DNA of 64,000 nt, taken from positions 3,361,734 through 3,425,733 of the forward strand of contig CP011020.1 of NCBI GenBank assembly GCA_001023535.1, given 5' to 3'. Position numbers and translations under genes: made by a program. Source of the DNA: Pseudomonas chlororaphis (GTDB lineage: Bacteria > Pseudomonadota > Gammaproteobacteria > Pseudomonadales > Pseudomonadaceae). Shown here piece by piece: positions 59,469 through 64,000 of this stretch. Numbering within the stretch: the stretch's first letter is position 1; each line of letters opens with the position of its first letter. The notes beneath the pieces are model-generated. The model searched no databases. It was not told the origin of the DNA and was given only the letters and a program-made list of their open reading frames with translations.

Positions 59469-60233
59469 CTATCGCTCGGCCCACAGCACCAGTACATCTG
59501 TACTGAACGAACCATCGGCCTCAATCTCAAAATATTCACGCACTTCATCGCCCATCGCCCGCTGCAGCGCCAGAATCGCCCCGCGCATCACCTCGGGGGT
59601 GCGCATGCGCTCGACCCAGGACTGGTATTCCAACCGCAGGCGCTGGCGCGAAAGACTGCGGGTGTACAGCCCCGCCTCGCTGACCTGGCGCAACCACTCG
59701 TCAGCCGAATAGTCGCGCACATGGCTGGTGTCGCGCAGCACTTCGATGCTTTGCAGGTAAGTGTCCAGCAACGGCGTGCCCGGCGACAGGATATCGATGA
59801 ACGCCATCACCCCACCCGGCTTGAGCACGCGGCGCACTTCGCGCAACGCCAGGCCCAGGTCGCTCCAATGATGCGCCGAATAGCGGCTGAACACGAAGTC
59901 GAACTCGCCATCGGCGAACGGCAGGCGCTCGGCGGCACCGCGCACCGTGGTGATGTTGTCCAGGCCACGGTCCGCAGCCGCCGTGGCCACGACATCGAGC
60001 ATCTGCTGTGACAGGTCATAGGCCACCACTTCACCGGCCAGCGGCGCCACGTGGAAACTCACGTGGCCGGCACCGCATCCCAGGTCCAGCACACGCGCCT
60101 GCTCATGACCGGCCAGCTCCGCCTTCAGCAGCGCGAACTCGGCGCCCTGGGCGTGCACGGCACTGCTCAGGTAGGCCGAGGCCTGTTCACCGAATTGTTT
60201 CTGTACAACCTGACTGTGGGCGGTGCTGGTCAT
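59469..60233 (-). CDS. Class I SAM-dependent methyltransferase (UbiE/BioC-like)
   Basis: 254 residues: motif I LDLGCGAGHVS, motif II-type VVAYDLSQQML, motif III-type FDFVFSRYSAHHW. Small-molecule class. It sits between leuD and leuB in the same direction, interrupting the leuCDB order. Substrate unknown. The ATG at 60233 has AAGGAAG upstream. Confidence 0.88.
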   Translation of the reverse strand: MTSTAHSQVVQKQFGEQASAYLSSAVHAQGAEFALLKAELAGHEQARVLDLGCGAGHVSFHVAPLAGEVVAYDLSQQMLDVVATAAADRGLDNITTVRGAAERLPFADGEFDFVFSRYSAHHWSDLGLALREVRRVLKPGGVMAFIDILSPGTPLLDTYLQSIEVLRDTSHVRDYSADEWLRQVSEAGLYTRSLSRQRLRLEYQSWVERMRTPEVMRGAILALQRAMGDEVREYFEIEADGSFSTDVLVLWAER

Positions 60234-60278
60234 GGGCACTTCCTTTTTTGGGGTTAGCCTGGTGGTGTTTTTGCTGCC

Positions 60279-60353
60279 GTCTTCGCGGGCGAGCCCGCTC
60301 CCACACTGAATGTTCGCAAAACCTCGTGGGAGCGGGCTTGCCCGCGAAGAGGC
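60279..60353. repeat. REP pair between leuD and methyltransferase
   Basis: Reverse REP 60279-60306 and forward REP 60323-60353, close together (16 bp). Confidence 0.88.
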
Positions 60354-60382
60354 CGGCCCTGCCTATTTAAAGCTCAAATCAA

Positions 60383-61027
60383 TCAAGCATCGCGAAACAG
60401 CCAAGGCTGGCTCGCCCGGTGCCTGGCTTCGAACGCGGCAATCGCATCGCTGTCCTGCAGGGTCAGGCCGATGTCGTCCAGGCCATTGAGCAGGCAATGC
60501 TTGCGGAAGGCATCGATCTCGAACCCCAGCACCTTGCCGTCGGGACGGGTGACGGTCTGGGCCGCCAGATCGATCTGCAACTGGTAACCCGGGTTGGCTT
60601 CGACCTGCTGGAACAGCTCGTCGACTTCAGCGTCGCTCAGGATGATCGGCAGCAAGCCGTTCTTGAAGCTGTTGTTGAAGAAGATGTCGGCGTAGCTCGG
60701 CGCGATGATGCTACGGAAACCGTACTCTTCCAGGGCCCACGGCGCGTGCTCGCGGCTCGAACCGCAGCCGAAGTTCTCGCGGGCCAGCAACACGCTGGCG
60801 CCTTGGTAACGCTCGGCGTTGAGTACGAAATCCTTGTTCAGCGGGCGCTTGGAGTTGTCCTGGTACGGCTGGCCCACATCCAGGTAGCGCCACTCATCGA
60901 ACAGGTTCGGGCCGAAACCGGTGCGCTTGATGGACTTCAAGAACTGCTTGGGAATGATCTGGTCGGTGTCGACGTTGGCACGATCCAAAGGCGCGACAAG
61001 ACCGGTGTGCTGGGTAAAAGCTTTCAT
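60383..61027 (-). CDS. leuD: 3-isopropylmalate dehydratase small subunit
   Basis: 214 residues with the IPMI small-subunit features ([26 protein letters not shown]). With LeuC it isomerises 2- to 3-isopropylmalate. 11 bp after leuC. Confidence 0.96.
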   Translation of the reverse strand: MKAFTQHTGLVAPLDRANVDTDQIIPKQFLKSIKRTGFGPNLFDEWRYLDVGQPYQDNSKRPLNKDFVLNAERYQGASVLLARENFGCGSSREHAPWALEEYGFRSIIAPSYADIFFNNSFKNGLLPIILSDAEVDELFQQVEANPGYQLQIDLAAQTVTRPDGKVLGFEIDAFRKHCLLNGLDDIGLTLQDSDAIAAFEARHRASQPWLFRDA

Positions 61028-61038
61028 GCTGCGCTCCT

Positions 61039-62457
61039 TCAGATCAATTCGCGGACGTCGACGAAACGGCCGTTGACAGCCGCTGCCGCGGCCATGGCCG
61101 GGCTCACCAGGTGCGTACGACCACCGGCGCCCTGACGGCCTTCGAAGTTACGGTTGGAGGTGGAAGCGCAATGCTCGCCCGACTCCAGGCGATCCGGGTT
61201 CATCGCCAGGCACATCGAGCACCCCGGCTCACGCCATTCGAAACCGGCCTCGATGAACACTTTGTCCAGCCCTTCCGCTTCAGCCTGGGCTTTCACCAGG
61301 CCCGAGCCTGGCACCACGATGGCTTGCTTGATGGTCGAAGCAACCTTGCGGCCCTTGGCGATCACCGCGGCAGCGCGCAGGTCTTCGATCCGCGAGTTGG
61401 TGCACGAGCCGATGAACACGCGGTCGAGCTGAATGTCGGTGATCGCCTGGTTGGCGCTCAGGCCCATGTATTTCAAGGCACGGACGATAGAGTCGCGCTT
61501 GACCAGGTCCATCTCCTTGGCCGGATCCGGGACGTTCTGGTCAACGGCCAGGACCATTTCCGGCGAAGTGCCCCAGCTGACCTGCGGTTTGATCTGGGCG
61601 GCGTCGAGTTCGACCACGGTGTCGAAGTGGGCGTCGGCGTCGGACACCAGGTCCTTCCAGGCTTCGACCGCCATGTCCCACTCCGCGCCTTTTGGCGAGA
61701 ACGGACGACCCTTGACGTATTCCACGGTTTTTTCATCGGCCGCCACCAGGCCGACGCGGGCACCGGCCTCGATGGACATGTTGCAGATGGTCATGCGGCC
61801 TTCGACGGACAAGTCGCGAATCGCGCTGCCAGCGAACTCGATGGCATGGCCGTTGCCGCCGGCGGTGCCGATCTTGCCGATCACCGCCAGGACGATGTCC
61901 TTGGCAGTCACACCGAACGGCAGCTTGCCTTCGACGCGAACCAGCATGTTTTTCATTTTCTTGGCGACCAGGCACTGGGTGGCGAGCACGTGCTCGACCT
62001 CGGAAGTACCGATGCCATGGGCCAGGGCGCCGAACGCGCCGTGGGTGGAAGTGTGCGAGTCGCCGCAGACCACGGTCATGCCGGGCAAGGTCGCGCCCTG
62101 CTCCGGGCCGATGACGTGGACGATACCCTGGCGCACGTCATTCATCTTGAATTCGACGATGCCGTACTCGTCGCAGTTATCGTCGAGGGTCTGGACCTGC
62201 AGGCGCGAGACCTGGTCGGCAATGGCCGCGATGCCGCCCTTGCGCTCCGGGGTGGTCGGTACGTTGTGGTCCGGGGTGGCGATGTTGGCGTCGATGCGCC
62301 ACGGCTTGCGCCCAGCCAGGCGCAGGCCTTCGAAGGCTTGCGGCGACGTCACTTCGTGGATGATGTGACGATCGATATAGATCAGCGCCGAGCCATCGTC
62401 GCGCTGCTTGACCAAATGCGAATCCCAGAGCTTGTCGTAGAGCGTTTTGCAGGCCAT
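61039..62457 (-). CDS. leuC: 3-isopropylmalate dehydratase large subunit
   Basis: 472 residues of the aconitase family with the 4Fe-4S cysteines in [13 protein letters not shown] and [11 protein letters not shown]. The ATG at 62457 gives the standard start ([13 protein letters not shown]). First of the leu operon, divergent from a LysR gene. Confidence 0.97.
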   Translation of the reverse strand: MACKTLYDKLWDSHLVKQRDDGSALIYIDRHIIHEVTSPQAFEGLRLAGRKPWRIDANIATPDHNVPTTPERKGGIAAIADQVSRLQVQTLDDNCDEYGIVEFKMNDVRQGIVHVIGPEQGATLPGMTVVCGDSHTSTHGAFGALAHGIGTSEVEHVLATQCLVAKKMKNMLVRVEGKLPFGVTAKDIVLAVIGKIGTAGGNGHAIEFAGSAIRDLSVEGRMTICNMSIEAGARVGLVAADEKTVEYVKGRPFSPKGAEWDMAVEAWKDLVSDADAHFDTVVELDAAQIKPQVSWGTSPEMVLAVDQNVPDPAKEMDLVKRDSIVRALKYMGLSANQAITDIQLDRVFIGSCTNSRIEDLRAAAVIAKGRKVASTIKQAIVVPGSGLVKAQAEAEGLDKVFIEAGFEWREPGCSMCLAMNPDRLESGEHCASTSNRNFEGRQGAGGRTHLVSPAMAAAAAVNGRFVDVRELI

Positions 62458-62548
62458 CAGACGGTTCCTCATCAGCTTGTTTCTATGCCCCGGGCCTTGA
62501 ACGTTTCAATAACCCTTTGGCTTGTGAGGCTGATGCTATGGGGTTACA

Positions 62549-62561
62549 TTGAATAACTCAA
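62549..62561. promoter_or_regulatory. LysR-type operator upstream of leuC
   Basis: TTGAATAACTCAA: a TTGA/TCAA inverted repeat with the T-N11-A pattern, in the 156-bp AT-rich gap between leuC and the divergent LysR gene. It is the best candidate for the LysR-binding site. Confidence 0.55.
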
Positions 62562-62613
62562 ATTCATATTTTTTATACTTTGCATAACCAACTGGAATTC
62601 GACCCCGACCGCC

Positions 62614-63504
62614 ATGGACCTCGCCAACCTCAACGCCTTTATTGCCATCGCCGAGACGGGCAGTTTCTCCGGCGCCGGTGAACGCCTGCACCTGACCCAA
62701 CCGGCCATCAGCAAGCGCATTGCCGGCCTGGAACAACAACTCAACGTACGCCTGTTCGACCGCCTGGGCCGTGAAGTGGGCCTGACCGAGGCCGGCCGCG
62801 CGCTGCTGCCACGGGCCTATCAAATCCTCAATGTACTGGACGATACCCGCCGCGCCCTGACCAACCTGACCGGCGAAGTGACCGGGCGACTGACCCTCGC
62901 CACCAGCCACCACATCGGCCTGCACCGCCTGCCACCGCTGTTGAGGGCATTCACCCGACGCTACCCACAGGTGGCGCTGGATATTCAGTTCCTGGATTCG
63001 GAAGTGGCCTACGAGGAAATCCTCCATGGCCGGGCGGAGCTGGCGGTTATCACCCTCGCCCCCGAACCGCACACGCTGGTGCGTGCCACGCCGGTCTGGG
63101 ACGACCCGCTGGATTTCGTGGTGGCGCCGGAACATGCGCTGCTGGAAAACGGCGCCGTCAGCCTCGCCGACATCGCCTTGCACCCCGCGGTCTTCCCGGG
63201 CGGCAATACGTTCACCCATCACATCGTGCGACGGCTGTTCGAGGCCCAGGGTCTGACGCCCAACATCGCCATGAGCACGAATTATCTGGAAACCATAAAG
63301 ATGATGGTTTCCATCGGCCTGGCCTGGAGCGTTTTGCCGCGCACCATGCTCGACGAACAGGTGGCGCGTATTCCTTTGCCAGGCATACAGCTCACTCGCC
63401 AGCTAGGCTATATCTTGCACACCGAACGGACGCTGTCGAATGCTGCACGGGCCTTCATGGCGCTACTGGACGCACAAATCGATCTGCCAGGGACTCAGGC
63501 ATAG
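62614..63504 (+). CDS. LysR-family regulator divergent from leuC
   Basis: 296 residues: N-terminal helix-turn-helix (FSGAGERLHLTQPAISKRI) and an effector domain. It is divergent from leuC and may regulate leucine synthesis in response to a pathway intermediate, as in related Pseudomonas loci. Confidence 0.92.
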   Translation: MDLANLNAFIAIAETGSFSGAGERLHLTQPAISKRIAGLEQQLNVRLFDRLGREVGLTEAGRALLPRAYQILNVLDDTRRALTNLTGEVTGRLTLATSHHIGLHRLPPLLRAFTRRYPQVALDIQFLDSEVAYEEILHGRAELAVITLAPEPHTLVRATPVWDDPLDFVVAPEHALLENGAVSLADIALHPAVFPGGNTFTHHIVRRLFEAQGLTPNIAMSTNYLETIKMMVSIGLAWSVLPRTMLDEQVARIPLPGIQLTRQLGYILHTERTLSNAARAFMALLDAQIDLPGTQA

Positions 63505-63573
63505 GTTGTGCGACGCCTGTAGCGCCACGCCACCCGCGCTTAAGTCCCAAACCTGCCCAAGGCTCGCCAGAGA

Positions 63574-64000
63574 ATGCCCAAACCCGTAGATCCCCTACCG
63601 CCCCTGCCGCGTATCCAGGCGCTTGACCCGAAGCGGTCCGAGCAAAGCTGGGACAGTGCGCCACAGTTGCTGGCCGCGCTCAACGGTGCGCGGCTGGGCG
63701 CCTGGTCGTGGGACATCGAGACGGGCCAGATCAGTTGGTCCCGCGGAACCCAGGCACTCTTCGGCTTCGACCCGCGCCAACCGCTGCCGGCGGACATGGA
63801 CTACCTGGACCTGTTGCTGCCCGAAGATCGCGCCCGGGCCATCCGCGCCTTTCGCGCCGCCGTGGCCGGCGCGCCGCTGGAACAGGCGATGCACCACCGC
63901 ATCGTCTGGCCCGACGGCAGCCTGCACTGGCTGGAGATCAGTGGCAGCGTCCAGCCTGACAAACACGGGCGCCCGCGCATGATCGGGGTGATCCGCGAGA
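63574..64000 (+). CDS. PAS-domain sensor protein (3' end beyond window)
   Basis: 142 codons are visible. After a Pro-rich start there is a PAS-3-like fold: NGARLGAWSWDIETGQISWS, LFGFDPRQPLP, DRARAIRAFRAAV, and HRIVWPDGSLHWLEISG. Such domains usually precede a histidine kinase or GGDEF/EAL output, which lies beyond the window. The ATG at 63574 is the first plausible start. Confidence 0.75.
   Translation, partial: MPKPVDPLPPLPRIQALDPKRSEQSWDSAPQLLAALNGARLGAWSWDIETGQISWSRGTQALFGFDPRQPLPADMDYLDLLLPEDRARAIRAFRAAVAGAPLEQAMHHRIVWPDGSLHWLEISGSVQPDKHGRPRMIGVIRE

Overview
The window is high-GC, densely packed chromosomal DNA of a Pseudomonas, most likely of the P. fluorescens group. The core block leuC-leuD-leuB-asd-usg-fimV-truA-trpF-accD-folC-dedD-cvpA-purF-metZ (43.8-62.5 kb) is the usual Pseudomonas order. 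The gaps carry the REP/REPIN palindromes typical of this group. Naming a species would be guesswork.

Layout. 1-2.5 kb: the end of an ABC-exporter ATPase gene and a membrane sulfatase/phosphoethanolamine-transferase-like gene, both on the minus strand. 2.9-20.9 kb: one plus-strand run of 16 tightly overlapping genes for a Wzx/Wzy-type acidic exopolysaccharide. It supplies UDP-glucuronate and its 4-epimer, a priming transferase, a Wza exporter, a Wzz-like chain-length protein, a kinase-like partner, three glycosyltransferases, a polymerase, a flippase, a TIM-barrel hydrolase, two different deacetylases and two GNAT-fold transferases. Gene number and content match what I remember of the pap (Pseudomonas acidic polysaccharide) locus, but I could not check this. 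21-22.3 kb: an antitoxin pseudogene and an alpha/beta hydrolase. 22.5-30.8 kb: a six-gene ABC importer of the GlpSTPQUV (glycerol) type, transcribed away from a sigma-54 activator. A -24/-12 promoter and an array of TGAACA repeats lie between them.

30.9-41.5 kb is accessory DNA: small hypothetical proteins, a PACE efflux protein with a divergent LysR regulator, a small HD-type alarmone hydrolase, and a visibly AT-richer island. The island holds an exported glucuronyl C5-epimerase-family protein and an OafA-type acyltransferase with an SGNH domain. Four tRNA genes (Val-GAC, two Asp-GTC, Val-TAC) at 41.5-43.7 kb separate this from the core block, with a gamma-glutamylputrescine-oxidase-like gene among them. 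The window ends with a LysR gene divergent from leuC and the start of a PAS-domain sensor protein.

The most unusual points are: (i) an acidic exopolysaccharide cluster with an exported uronic-acid C5-epimerase only 15 kb away; (ii) a REP pair sitting in frame inside the signal-peptide region of the cluster's hydrolase; (iii) a kinase-like protein without the Walker A lysine; (iv) the TGAACA array with a sigma-54 promoter upstream of the importer.
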